This document shows positions 5,600 to 13,190 of a stretch of 15,056 bases of DNA, piece by piece. The translations under genes and the position numbers were made by a program. A model generated the notes under the pieces. The model saw only the letters and a program-made list of their open reading frames with translations, had not been told where the DNA came from and made no database searches. Origin of the DNA: an uncultured Lachnospiraceae bacterium (lineage in GTDB: Bacteria > Bacillota > Clostridia > Lachnospirales > Lachnospiraceae); the NCBI GenBank assembly GCA_947565255.1, contig CANOFI010000020.1, forward strand, positions 1-15,056. The letters are read 5' to 3'. The stretch's first letter is position 1. The number at the start of each line of letters is the position of its first letter.

Positions 5600-6436
5600 C
5601 TATTCAACTCTACTATATGCAAAAGTCACAAAATATATCACTGAGGCAATCACAACAATCATCGGACCCGTGGCCGCATTGATATAATACGACACAATCA
5701 GCCCGGACATACCAGAAAACAAAGAAAATAAAATGGAAAAAAAGTGATATTCCCTCATATTTACTGCTATATTTTTTGCAGAAGCCACCGGGATAATCAA
5801 AAGCGCATTGATTAATAATACCCCGATGCATTTGATGGATATCGTCACAATGACCGCCACAAGCACAACAAATAAACTTTCAACCAGTTTTACGGAAATC
5901 CCCCGGCTCTTCGCCAGCACACGGTGCATACCAGCCGCCAGCAGACGGTTAAACCCTAAAACCCAGAATACCAGGGCCAGCACAAACGCCCCGGCCAGAT
6001 ATAAAATTTCAATCTCGGTAATGCTTAACACATCGCCTACCAGGAGTCCCGAATACTTGTTAAAATTCCCGCTTCCCGACAAAAGCATCAGCCCCGCCGC
6101 AATGCTGCATGAAGAAAATACGGAAATAATGGTATCCGCACTTTCTGCCCGCTTTTGTTCTATTTTGTTTAATAAAAGAGCAAATAAAACCGCAAATACA
6201 ATCATGACCGCATTGACATTCGCCACGCCAAAGACTACGCCGATTGCGATGCCCATAATCGCCGAATGGCCAAGCGCATCTGAGAAAAATGCCATCTTCT
6301 TTTGCACAATGACCGTTCCAAGCATTCCAAGAAGCGGCGTCATCAGCAAAACGGCAAGAAATGCGTGCTTCATAAACGTATGCTGCATCCACGCAAACGG
6401 AAGCAGCCTGTCCAGTATCCCATATATCGTCTCCAT
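5600..6436 (-). CDS. znuB: Metal (probably zinc) ABC transporter, membrane permease
   Basis: 278 residues and very hydrophobic, with about eight predicted membrane helices, as expected for the ZnuB/TroC/MntB (ABC-3) family. The cytoplasmic segment FFSDALGHSAIMGIAIG is the family's ATPase-contact region, and LLINALLIIPVASAKNIA near residue 210 is another typical block. It forms the translocation channel with the ATPase encoded upstream and receives metal from the binding protein. AGGAGG six bases before the ATG sets the start; 47 bases separate it from the ATPase gene. Zinc rather than manganese is inferred from the His-rich loop of the binding protein, not from this subunit. It is the last gene of its group before the murB promoter. 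Confidence 0.9.
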   Translation of the reverse strand: METIYGILDRLLPFAWMQHTFMKHAFLAVLLMTPLLGMLGTVIVQKKMAFFSDALGHSAIMGIAIGVVFGVANVNAVMIVFAVLFALLLNKIEQKRAESADTIISVFSSCSIAAGLMLLSGSGNFNKYSGLLVGDVLSITEIEILYLAGAFVLALVFWVLGFNRLLAAGMHRVLAKSRGISVKLVESLFVVLVAVIVTISIKCIGVLLINALLIIPVASAKNIAVNMREYHFFSILFSLFSGMSGLIVSYYINAATGPMIVVIASVIYFVTFAYSRVE

Positions 6437-6483
6437 TTCTTACCTCCTGCCAATCATGCTGCCTATCCTTCCTGCCTGCTCCC

Positions 6484-7239
6484 TCACCGGCCGGCCGGGA
6501 CTGCGGCCATTCCAAACTGCTCCCGAAACTCCCTGCTTTCAAAAACCTCTCCGGCCGTTCCGCGTTTTAATACTTTTTTATTTAATAAAATGACCTCGTC
6601 AGCATATTTTTTTACATACTCCAGGTCATGGGAAATCATAATAATTGCCAAGTCATAGCTTTTTTTTAAAGTATCAATTGTGCTGTAAAACAAATCCATA
6701 CCATTTTTATCAATTCCGGCAGCCGGCTCGTCTAACAAAAGAAGCTGCGGTTCCTGCGTCAGTGCCAGGGATATCAGCACACGCTGCAGCTGCCCGCCTG
6801 ATAAATTGCACAGCTGTTTGTCAATACAATCCTCCGCATGCAAAAGGCTTAAGCATTGCCTGACTTCCTCATAAACCCTTTTGCTTTTCCGAAGAAAAAC
6901 GGGAACCCTGCTCAGATAAGCAGCCATAAAGTCATACACGCTCACAGGCGTATGCTTATCAATATTCAGCCCTTGCGGAACATATCCGATTTTGAGCTTT
7001 TTCTGCACAAATCCCTTCTTCTGGTACTGGTATGCAATTTTTCCTTCATGCGGAATCTCGCCAAGCATGGCACGAATCAGCGTAGATTTTCCGGCGCCGT
7101 TTTTTCCGACAATCACGGTCAGCTTTCCGCAGTGAATATGCAGATTCACATCCTGTAAAATCACCTGATGGTCCAGCGTCACTCCGAAATGATGTACCTT
7201 GATGCAATGAAGACCGCATGGTTTTTGTAATTGTCTCAA
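6484..7239 (-). CDS. znuC: Metal (probably zinc) ABC transporter, ATP-binding protein
   Basis: 251 residues from a TTG start. ABC motifs in order: Walker A GKNGAGKST (45-53), Q-loop Gln89 (GYVPQ), signature LSGGQ (146-150), Walker B LLLLDE (166-171) and switch His204. It energises uptake through the ZnuB-like permease. The start is inferred: the frame runs open further upstream into znuA, but AAAGGAGG at 7250-7257 lies ten bases before TTG at 7239, while upstream ATGs have no ribosome binding site. The preceding znuA stop overlaps this site. The N-terminal 37 residues hold an unusual number of Cys and His (Cys8, His11, Cys12, His16, His17, His24, His34, His36, Cys37). These could be chance or a metal-sensitive feature. 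Confidence 0.9.
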   Translation of the reverse strand: MRQLQKPCGLHCIKVHHFGVTLDHQVILQDVNLHIHCGKLTVIVGKNGAGKSTLIRAMLGEIPHEGKIAYQYQKKGFVQKKLKIGYVPQGLNIDKHTPVSVYDFMAAYLSRVPVFLRKSKRVYEEVRQCLSLLHAEDCIDKQLCNLSGGQLQRVLISLALTQEPQLLLLDEPAAGIDKNGMDLFYSTIDTLKKSYDLAIIMISHDLEYVKKYADEVILLNKKVLKRGTAGEVFESREFREQFGMAAVPAGR

Positions 7240-7249
7240 TCGTATACAG

Positions 7250-7257
7250 CCTCCTTT
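7250..7257 (-). promoter_or_regulatory. Ribosome binding site for the TTG start of znuC
   Basis: AAAGGAGG on the minus strand, overlapping the znuA stop codon, ten bases before TTG at 7239. It decides the start because there is no ATG in that frame just downstream. Confidence 0.65.
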
Positions 7258-8242
7258 ATTCCGAAAGCGCCTTTCTAATCTGCTCAAAATTATTCCGCAT
7301 TCCGGCCAGATAGGCATCTTTTTCACCTGCCTGGTCGGTCTTACTGTCCTGCGGCGGCAAAACCAGCGTATCCAGCACTACCGTTTTGCAGCTATATTCC
7401 TGCTGTATCAGTTGTGTCAGCCGCTCTCCATAAATTTCCTCCGTCCACAAATAATAAATCTGTCCCTGCTGCACTGCCTCCAGCACTTCATTCACCTGCG
7501 CCGCATGCAGCGCCGTATTTTCATCCATATTTACAGTTTTCGCCACATCCCAGCCCATATTCTGCGCAAAATACAAAAATGCTTCATGCGTACTGACCAC
7601 ACTTTTGTTCTTTCCATCCAGAAGCGTCCGGCACTCCTCCTGCAGTTCCTGCACCTTCGCCAAATAGTTGTCTGCATTATCCCGGTACTGTTTTCTATGT
7701 TTGGAATCGACTGTCCCAAGTTCATTGCCTATGTTTTCTATCTGTACACTATAATTTGCCATGTCCATCCAGATATGGGCATTATAGTGTTTGTCCTGCA
7801 CCCCTTCCCGGTGTGCATCGTCCCCCGACCCACCCGCATGGTCGTGGTCATGGTCTTCCATGCTCTCCAGCAAAACCGTCCCTTTCGACGTATCCAGTAC
7901 ATACAAATCTGGATAACGTGCGGTTACATCCGCAAGGTACGTCTCCATACCGGCTCCGTTGATGACAAACACATCCGCCTGTTCCAAAAGCCGCATATCC
8001 TGTGTCGTCAGCTGATAGTCGTGAACACAGCCAGTTTTCGGCTGTGTCAGACACCTGACCTGTACTCCTTCTATCCCGTCTGTCACATTCAGCGCTGCAA
8101 CATAAACCGGATAGAAGCTCGTCACCACTAAAAACTCCTCTTTCTTCCGTCCCTCCTGCCAGCCTCCCACCCGGGTTATCGCTGCAAGAAATGCCGTAAG
8201 AACAATCAAAAGCACAGCTGTAAACAGATATTTATTTTTCAT
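7256..8242 (-). CDS. znuA: Metal (probably zinc) ABC transporter, substrate-binding protein
   Basis: 328 residues of the ZnuA/cluster A-I binding-protein family. Probable metal ligands are His74 (GCVHDYQL), His156 (NAHIWMD), His219 (STHEAF) and an acidic residue near Asp291 (LDTLV). A flexible loop at 129-152 is rich in His and Asp (HDHDHAGG, then DDAHRE, KHYN), a hallmark of zinc-specific members. The N-terminus (residues 5-23) is a hydrophobic export segment, but no Cys follows it, so the usual lipoprotein anchor is missing; the protein may be held by an uncleaved signal anchor or released. The start at 8242 overlaps the engB stop as ATGA and is preceded by GGAGGAGAGG. Its stop is 16 bases before the znuC start. 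Confidence 0.92.
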   Translation of the reverse strand: MKNKYLFTAVLLIVLTAFLAAITRVGGWQEGRKKEEFLVVTSFYPVYVAALNVTDGIEGVQVRCLTQPKTGCVHDYQLTTQDMRLLEQADVFVINGAGMETYLADVTARYPDLYVLDTSKGTVLLESMEDHDHDHAGGSGDDAHREGVQDKHYNAHIWMDMANYSVQIENIGNELGTVDSKHRKQYRDNADNYLAKVQELQEECRTLLDGKNKSVVSTHEAFLYFAQNMGWDVAKTVNMDENTALHAAQVNEVLEAVQQGQIYYLWTEEIYGERLTQLIQQEYSCKTVVLDTLVLPPQDSKTDQAGEKDAYLAGMRNNFEQIRKALSE

Positions 8243-8853
8243 GCCCTCTCCTCCGGAAATCCGTCCTCTCCGTCCGATAGCTTCTCAATATAATTCAAAA
8301 TCTCTTCCCTTCCCTGCTTTGTCTGCGCTGAAAATGGGAAAATAACCGTACCTGGAAGAACCTCCAATCTGGCACGAATACTCTTTAACTGTTTCTGAAG
8401 CTGGCTTCTTTTTATTTTATCCAGCTTTGTTGCGATAATGACCGGTGTATACCCATTGTGCACAATCCACTGGTACATATTGACGTCGTTGGCTGACGGC
8501 TCGTGCCGGATATCAATTAACAGAAAAACAGCCTTCAACTGCCTGGAAGTATGTAAATACCGTTCAATCATTTTTCCCCATTTTTCTTTTATATCATCCG
8601 GTACTTTTGCATACCCATATCCGGGCAGGTCTACAAAATACATTTTCTGGTTCACATTATAAAAATTGATTGTCTGCGTCTTTCCGGGAGAAGCAGACGT
8701 GCGTGCCAGCGCTCTCCGGTTTAAAAGGCCATTAATCAAAGAGGACTTGCCTACATTGGATTTACCGGCAAAGGCAATTTCCATCATGCTGTTTTCAGGA
8801 AGCCTGCTTGTAATTCCGCACACAGTCTCCAGTTCTACGCTTCTTATTATCAT
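8239..8853 (-). CDS. engB: Ribosome biogenesis GTP-binding protein EngB (YsxC/YihA)
   Basis: 204 residues from the chosen start, the normal EngB size. GTPase motifs: G1 GKSNVGKSS at 30-38, the switch region around SPGKTQTINF, G3 DLPGYG, G4 TKLDK and G5 SAQT. EngB is an essential GTPase for late assembly of the large (50S) ribosomal subunit. The start at 8853 (MIIRSVELETV) is chosen over an ATG eight codons upstream because AAAGG lies five bases ahead and the length before the P-loop matches relatives; the upstream ATG has no ribosome binding site. It follows lon, as in many Firmicutes. Its stop overlaps the znuA start by four bases, coupling it to metal uptake genes, which is uncommon. Confidence 0.95.
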   Translation of the reverse strand: MIIRSVELETVCGITSRLPENSMMEIAFAGKSNVGKSSLINGLLNRRALARTSASPGKTQTINFYNVNQKMYFVDLPGYGYAKVPDDIKEKWGKMIERYLHTSRQLKAVFLLIDIRHEPSANDVNMYQWIVHNGYTPVIIATKLDKIKRSQLQKQLKSIRARLEVLPGTVIFPFSAQTKQGREEILNYIEKLSDGEDGFPEERA

Positions 8854-8885
8854 AAATACCTTTGCCCGCCTTTCCATTTTACAAA

Positions 8886-11228
8886 TTATACAAATGCCTC
8901 TTCAATGACCTCATCCATCTGTTCAACAAAGACAAGCTGCATGCCGCCTTTGATCTCATCCGAAATTTCTTCTACGTCGCTCTTGTTTTTAGACGGAATC
9001 AGCACCTTTTCTATCCCAGCCTGCTTCGCCGCCAAGAGCTTTTCCTTCAGTCCGCCGATGGGCAATACCCTGCCGCGCAGCGTAATTTCTCCGGTCATTG
9101 CAACCTTGGCATCCACCTTTTTCTTTACGACAGCAGAAAGAATTGCTGTTGCCATTGTAATTCCGGCAGACGGTCCGTCCTTTGGAACCGCACCCTCCGG
9201 AATATGAATATGCACATCATTTTCTTTGAAAAACTTCGCGTCAATTTTCCATTTATCTCCGATTGAGCGAATGTAACTGATGCCGGTTTTTGCAGATTCC
9301 TGCATAACATCACCCATCTGTCCGGTCAGGCTGAGTTCTCCTTTTCCCGGCATAACATTCACTTCAATTTCCAGCGTATCGCCGCCGACACTTGTCCAGG
9401 CAAGTCCCCGCACAATTCCAATTTCATCCTTTTCATTGACTGAATCTTCATCGTATTTTTCCTTGCCTAAGAAATCAGTTATATTTTTCTCTGTCACCCT
9501 GACGGATTCCTTTTTTTCCTCCAAAAACATCCTTGCCGCTTTTCTGCATATTTTTCCAATCATTCTCTCTAAATTACGCACGCCGGCTTCCCGCGTATAA
9601 GCCGTAATTACCTTTTCCAATGCCCTGGAACTGACTGAGAGCTGGCTTTTTAAAATTCCATGCTTTTCAAGCTGCTTGGGAACCAGATATTTTTTTGCAA
9701 TATGAAGCTTCTCATTTGCCGTATAGCTGCTGACCTCAATAATTTCCATTCGGTCAAGAAGGGGCCTTGATATTGTCTGCAGAGAATTTGCAGTCGCAAT
9801 AAACAGTACCCTTGACAAATCCACCGGCACCTCTACAAAGTGGTCCCTGAATTTGCTGTTCTGCTCACTGTCCAGAACCTCTAACAGTGCGGAGGCCGTA
9901 TCTCCCTTGTAATCGCTGCTGATTTTATCCACCTCATCTAACAGCATAACCGGATTCGACACACCTGCCTGGCGCATCCCATTGATAATCCGTCCCGGCA
10001 TGGCGCCGACATACGTCTTGCGGTGTCCCCGTATCTCCGCTTCATCGCGCACACCGCCCAGACTGATGCGGACATATTCTTTATTTAACGCTCTGGCAAT
10101 AGACTTTGCGATAGAAGTCTTTCCAGTTCCGGGCGGGCCGGCAAGACACAATATCGGCGGCTCGCCCTGCTCATTTAAAATACGGACCGCCAGATATTCT
10201 AAAATTCGTTCCTTTACCTTTTCCAACCCGTAATGGTCTTCTTCTAAAATTTTCTTTGCTCTCTTTAAATTTTTATTATCCTTCGAACATACGTTCCATG
10301 GCAGTTCCAGTAAAGTCTCAATATATCCCCGGATGACCCCGGCCTCAGAGGAACCGCTCGGCTGGGATTTAAAATGCTGAATTTCCTTTTTCAATTTTTC
10401 TTTCACTTCATCGGGTGCATCCAGTTCATCCACCTGCGCCTGCCATTCTTCCGCATCCTGCGTATAATTTTCTTCGCCTAATTCCTCGCGGATGGCCTTC
10501 AGCTGCTCGCGCAGCACGTAATCCTTCTGGTTTTTATCAATTTTATTGCGCATTTTTTCCTGCAGCTCTTTGCGGATTTTCAAGATTTCCGTCTCCCGCT
10601 GCAACAGCACAATCAGCATTTTATACTGGTCTTCTATATAAATTTTATCCAGAAGTTTTTGCTTGTCCTCATACAAAAGAGGTACATTGATGGAAATAAA
10701 ATTAATTAATTTTTCCAGATTATCAAATTCGCTGATCTGGTTTGCCACACTTTTTCCCACTGTAGGATTCTCCAGACAATAGCGCAGAAAAGTTTCCTCC
10801 AGTTCACGGATGTATGCCTCCTGCTGCATTCTTACTTCTTTTTCCTCTTCTTCCTCCCACACTTCCCTGCTTGTTTCAATTGTGGAAACCAGATACTTTT
10901 TGTTATCCTGTAAATCCAGAATACTTGCTCTTTCTTCTCCTTTAACCAGCACCCGTATGATATTATTCGGCACCTTGATAAGCTGCTGGATTGTCGCAAT
11001 CACCCCTACCTGGTATAATTCCTCACGCCCTGGCTTTTCTGCCTCTATATTTTTCTGAGTCACAAGAAAGATTTTCCGGTTGGTCAGCATTGCCTGTTCC
11101 ACCGCACGGATAGAACGCCTGCGGCTGACATCAAAATGAATGACCAAATCCGGCAGCACAGTTAAACCGCGAAGGGCGATCGTCGGCATGTCCTTTATGA
11201 TTACATTTTCTCTATGCACTTTCATCAT
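8886..11228 (-). CDS. lon: ATP-dependent serine protease Lon (LonA)
   Basis: About 780 residues, standard LonA length. The N-terminal substrate-binding domain (1-210) leads through a coiled-coil linker (210-260) to the AAA+ domain, with Walker A GPPGTGKT at 364-371 and Walker B VMLLDEVDK at 427-435. The C-terminal protease domain has the Ser-Lys dyad Ser687 (DGPSAG) and Lys730 (GGLKEK), 43 residues apart as in other LonA proteins. It degrades misfolded and regulatory proteins in the cytoplasm. The gene overlaps the end of clpX by 17 bases if the ATG at 11228 is used. ATG at 11225 and GTG at 11219 are also possible, as AAGGCGG lies immediately upstream; the GTG gives the best spacing (9 bases). 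The choice does not affect the conserved domains. Confidence 0.97.
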   Translation of the reverse strand: MMKVHRENVIIKDMPTIALRGLTVLPDLVIHFDVSRRRSIRAVEQAMLTNRKIFLVTQKNIEAEKPGREELYQVGVIATIQQLIKVPNNIIRVLVKGEERASILDLQDNKKYLVSTIETSREVWEEEEEKEVRMQQEAYIRELEETFLRYCLENPTVGKSVANQISEFDNLEKLINFISINVPLLYEDKQKLLDKIYIEDQYKMLIVLLQRETEILKIRKELQEKMRNKIDKNQKDYVLREQLKAIREELGEENYTQDAEEWQAQVDELDAPDEVKEKLKKEIQHFKSQPSGSSEAGVIRGYIETLLELPWNVCSKDNKNLKRAKKILEEDHYGLEKVKERILEYLAVRILNEQGEPPILCLAGPPGTGKTSIAKSIARALNKEYVRISLGGVRDEAEIRGHRKTYVGAMPGRIINGMRQAGVSNPVMLLDEVDKISSDYKGDTASALLEVLDSEQNSKFRDHFVEVPVDLSRVLFIATANSLQTISRPLLDRMEIIEVSSYTANEKLHIAKKYLVPKQLEKHGILKSQLSVSSRALEKVITAYTREAGVRNLERMIGKICRKAARMFLEEKKESVRVTEKNITDFLGKEKYDEDSVNEKDEIGIVRGLAWTSVGGDTLEIEVNVMPGKGELSLTGQMGDVMQESAKTGISYIRSIGDKWKIDAKFFKENDVHIHIPEGAVPKDGPSAGITMATAILSAVVKKKVDAKVAMTGEITLRGRVLPIGGLKEKLLAAKQAGIEKVLIPSKNKSDVEEISDEIKGGMQLVFVEQMDEVIEEAFV

Positions 11229-12498
11229 CCGCCTTATCTACTTTCCTGTCTGATAATTGTGTTACTTGCCTTCCATTTATTTCTACACGTGCTTCCCCTG
11301 TCTTCTCAATCAGTTCCTTTGTCACGTAACAGGATGTGATCTCTTCGTTAGACGGAATTTCATACATCAAATCCATCATTGATTTTTCCATAATTGCACG
11401 AAGCCCGCGGGCGCCTGTCTTGCGGATGGCAGATTCATGCGCAACCGCCTTCATGGCGTCTTCCTCAAATTCCAGACGCACGCCGTCCAGCTCAAACAGC
11501 TTCTGATACTGCTTCACCAGCGCATTTTTCGGTTCTCTTAAAATCCGAATCAGTGCTTCCTCATCCAGCAAATCCAGAGAAACCGTTACAGGAATACGCC
11601 CGATAAATTCCGGAATTAAACCAAATTTTACCAAATCCTCCGGCAGCACCTGCTTTAGCAGTTCCCCGACATTTGCATCGGTTTTCTTTGATGTTTCTGC
11701 CAGAAATCCGATGGACGTCTGGTCCAGCCGCGCCTCGATAATCTTATCCAGACCGTCAAATGCACCGCCGCATATAAACAAAATATTCGTAGTATCAATG
11801 GGAATCAGCTCCTGGTGCGGATGCTTTCTTCCGCCCTGGGGAGGAACGGACGCTACCGTACCTTCTAAAATTTTTAACAGCGCCTGCTGCACGCCTTCCC
11901 CCGAAACATCGCGCGTAATCGACACATTTTCAGACTTTTTAGTAATCTTGTCAATTTCATCAATATAAATGATTCCATATTCCGCCTTCTCAATGTCATA
12001 GTCAGCGGCCTGAATAATTTTCAGTAAAATATTTTCCACATCCTCACCGACATAGCCTGCTTCCGTAAGAGATGTTGCATCTGCAATTGCAAACGGAACA
12101 TTCAAAATCTTTGCAAGCGTCTGTGCAAGATAGGTTTTTCCCGAACCCGTAGGACCCAGCATCAGAATATTGCTTTTTTGCAGTTCAACGCCTAAATCCC
12201 GGCCGGATGCAATCCGCTTGTAATGATTATAAACAGCGACGGCAAGCGCCTTTTTAGCCTCATCCTGCCCAATCACATATTCATCCAGAAATTGTTTGAT
12301 TTCCTTTGGCTTTAACAGATTAATATCCATTTCATCGGATGCTTCCTCGAGTTCTTCCTCGATAATATCTGAGCACACTTCAATGCATTCATCACATATA
12401 AAAATGCCGTTTGGTCCGGCAATCAGCTTCCGTACCTGATTCTGTGTACGGTTGCAGAAAGAGCATCTTGCCAGTTTATTCATATTGCCATTTGTCAT
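11212..12498 (-). CDS. clpX: ATP-dependent Clp protease ATP-binding subunit ClpX
   Basis: 428 residues. An N-terminal zinc-binding domain with Cys12, Cys15, Cys35 and Cys38 is followed by the AAA+ domain: Walker A GPTGSGKT (115-122), pore loop GYVG (148-151), Walker B IIYIDE (176-181), the IGF tripeptide that docks on ClpP (263-265) and a sensor-2 GARGLRAI near the end. ClpX hexamers unfold tagged substrates and feed them to ClpP. The ATG at 12498 is supported by AGAGGTG; a longer reading from a GTG at 12531 lacks that support. It lies after clpP, with a terminator-like hairpin between, and overlaps lon, so clpX, lon, engB and the metal transporter genes appear to form one transcript. Confidence 0.97.
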   Translation of the reverse strand: MTNGNMNKLARCSFCNRTQNQVRKLIAGPNGIFICDECIEVCSDIIEEELEEASDEMDINLLKPKEIKQFLDEYVIGQDEAKKALAVAVYNHYKRIASGRDLGVELQKSNILMLGPTGSGKTYLAQTLAKILNVPFAIADATSLTEAGYVGEDVENILLKIIQAADYDIEKAEYGIIYIDEIDKITKKSENVSITRDVSGEGVQQALLKILEGTVASVPPQGGRKHPHQELIPIDTTNILFICGGAFDGLDKIIEARLDQTSIGFLAETSKKTDANVGELLKQVLPEDLVKFGLIPEFIGRIPVTVSLDLLDEEALIRILREPKNALVKQYQKLFELDGVRLEFEEDAMKAVAHESAIRKTGARGLRAIMEKSMMDLMYEIPSNEEITSCYVTKELIEKTGEARVEINGRQVTQLSDRKVDKADDESA

Positions 12499-12503
12499 AG
12501 CTT

Positions 12504-12510
12504 CACCTCT
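12504..12510 (-). promoter_or_regulatory. Ribosome binding site deciding the clpX start
   Basis: AGAGGTG on the minus strand, five bases before the ATG at 12498. It supports the shorter ClpX, whose N-terminus then fits the family's zinc-binding domain. Confidence 0.6.
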
Positions 12511-12545
12511 TAAAACTCCTTTTTTACACACAAAATTTATAGATG

Positions 12546-12577
12546 AAAAACTCCTACTCGAACGAAATAGGAGTTTT
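12546..12577 (-). terminator. Intrinsic-terminator-like hairpin between clpP and clpX
   Basis: Minus strand: AAAACTCCTA and TAGGAGTTTT form a perfect 10-bp stem with an 11-base loop, and the 3' arm runs into TTTTT. It begins eight bases after the clpP stop. The U-run is short and partly in the stem, so termination may be partial, setting clpX-lon levels below clpP. The structure is nearly symmetric and could also act on the plus strand, but no plus-strand gene is present. Confidence 0.65.
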
Positions 12578-12584
12578 CCTGTTT

Positions 12585-13175
12585 TTACGCTTCTCTGTCT
12601 GTAGATACAACATCATCAATCAAACCATACTCTTTTGCCTCTTCTGCTGTAAGATAATTATCCCGCTCCGTATCAATCTCAACCTTCTCCAAAGGCTGTC
12701 CACAGTTTTCTGCCAGAATTTTGTTTAACTTGCTGCGCATCTGAATAATTCTGTCCGCAACGATCTTAATCTCCGTTGCCTGCCCCTGCGCTCCGCCTGA
12801 CGGCTGGTGAATCATCACCTCCGCATTCGGCAGTGCATAGCGCTTTCCCTTTGCTCCGCCTGCAAGAAGAAATGCACCCATGCTTGCGGCCATTCCGATA
12901 CACATCGTAGACACATCGCATTTCACATACTGCATCGTGTCGTAAATTGCCATTCCTGCGGTCACAGAACCGCCTGGACTGTTGATATACAGATGAATAT
13001 CCTTGGATGGGTCTTCCGACTCTAAGAATAACAGCTGTGCTACAATCAGGCTTGCTGTTGTTTCATTGACCTCTTCACCAAGAAAAATAATCCGGTCCTT
13101 CAACAGCCTCGAATAAATGTCATAGGAACGCTCTCCTCTGCTTGTCTGTTCAACGACATAAGGTATCAAACTCAT
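12585..13175 (-). CDS. clpP: ATP-dependent Clp protease proteolytic subunit ClpP
   Basis: 196 residues, the standard ClpP length. The full catalytic triad is visible: Ser98 in GMAASMGAF, His123 in VMIHQP and Asp172 in ERDNYLT. The oxyanion-hole region INSPGGS is at 64-70. ClpP forms a double heptameric chamber that degrades proteins delivered by ClpX and other Clp ATPases. The N-terminus MSLIPYVVEQTSRGERSYDI is typical and short, with little or no propeptide. GGAGGAGG six bases before the ATG supports the start. It follows tig by 15 bases and is separated from clpX by a terminator-like hairpin. No CtsR-type operator was recognised nearby; the promoter probably lies upstream of tig or further. 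Confidence 0.98.
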   Translation of the reverse strand: MSLIPYVVEQTSRGERSYDIYSRLLKDRIIFLGEEVNETTASLIVAQLLFLESEDPSKDIHLYINSPGGSVTAGMAIYDTMQYVKCDVSTMCIGMAASMGAFLLAGGAKGKRYALPNAEVMIHQPSGGAQGQATEIKIVADRIIQMRSKLNKILAENCGQPLEKVEIDTERDNYLTAEEAKEYGLIDDVVSTDREA

Positions 13176-13190
13176 AAAAGACCTCCTCCG

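Noticed and set aside
6060..6542. Minus-strand 160-codon frame overlapping the znuC end and znuB
   Set aside because: Out of frame with two well-supported transporter genes, and no recognisable motif.
5808..6593. Plus-strand open frame of 261 codons opposite the permease gene
   Set aside because: Thr/Ser/Pro-rich composition typical of the complement of a membrane-protein gene, with no start signals.
7412..8131. Plus-strand open frame of 239 codons opposite znuA
   Set aside because: No ribosome binding site and no family resemblance; the opposite strand encodes a clear metal-binding protein.
12530..12540. TATAAA after the clpP terminator considered as a clpX promoter
   Set aside because: No acceptable -35 hexamer at 16-18 bases upstream; that position falls in the terminator loop.
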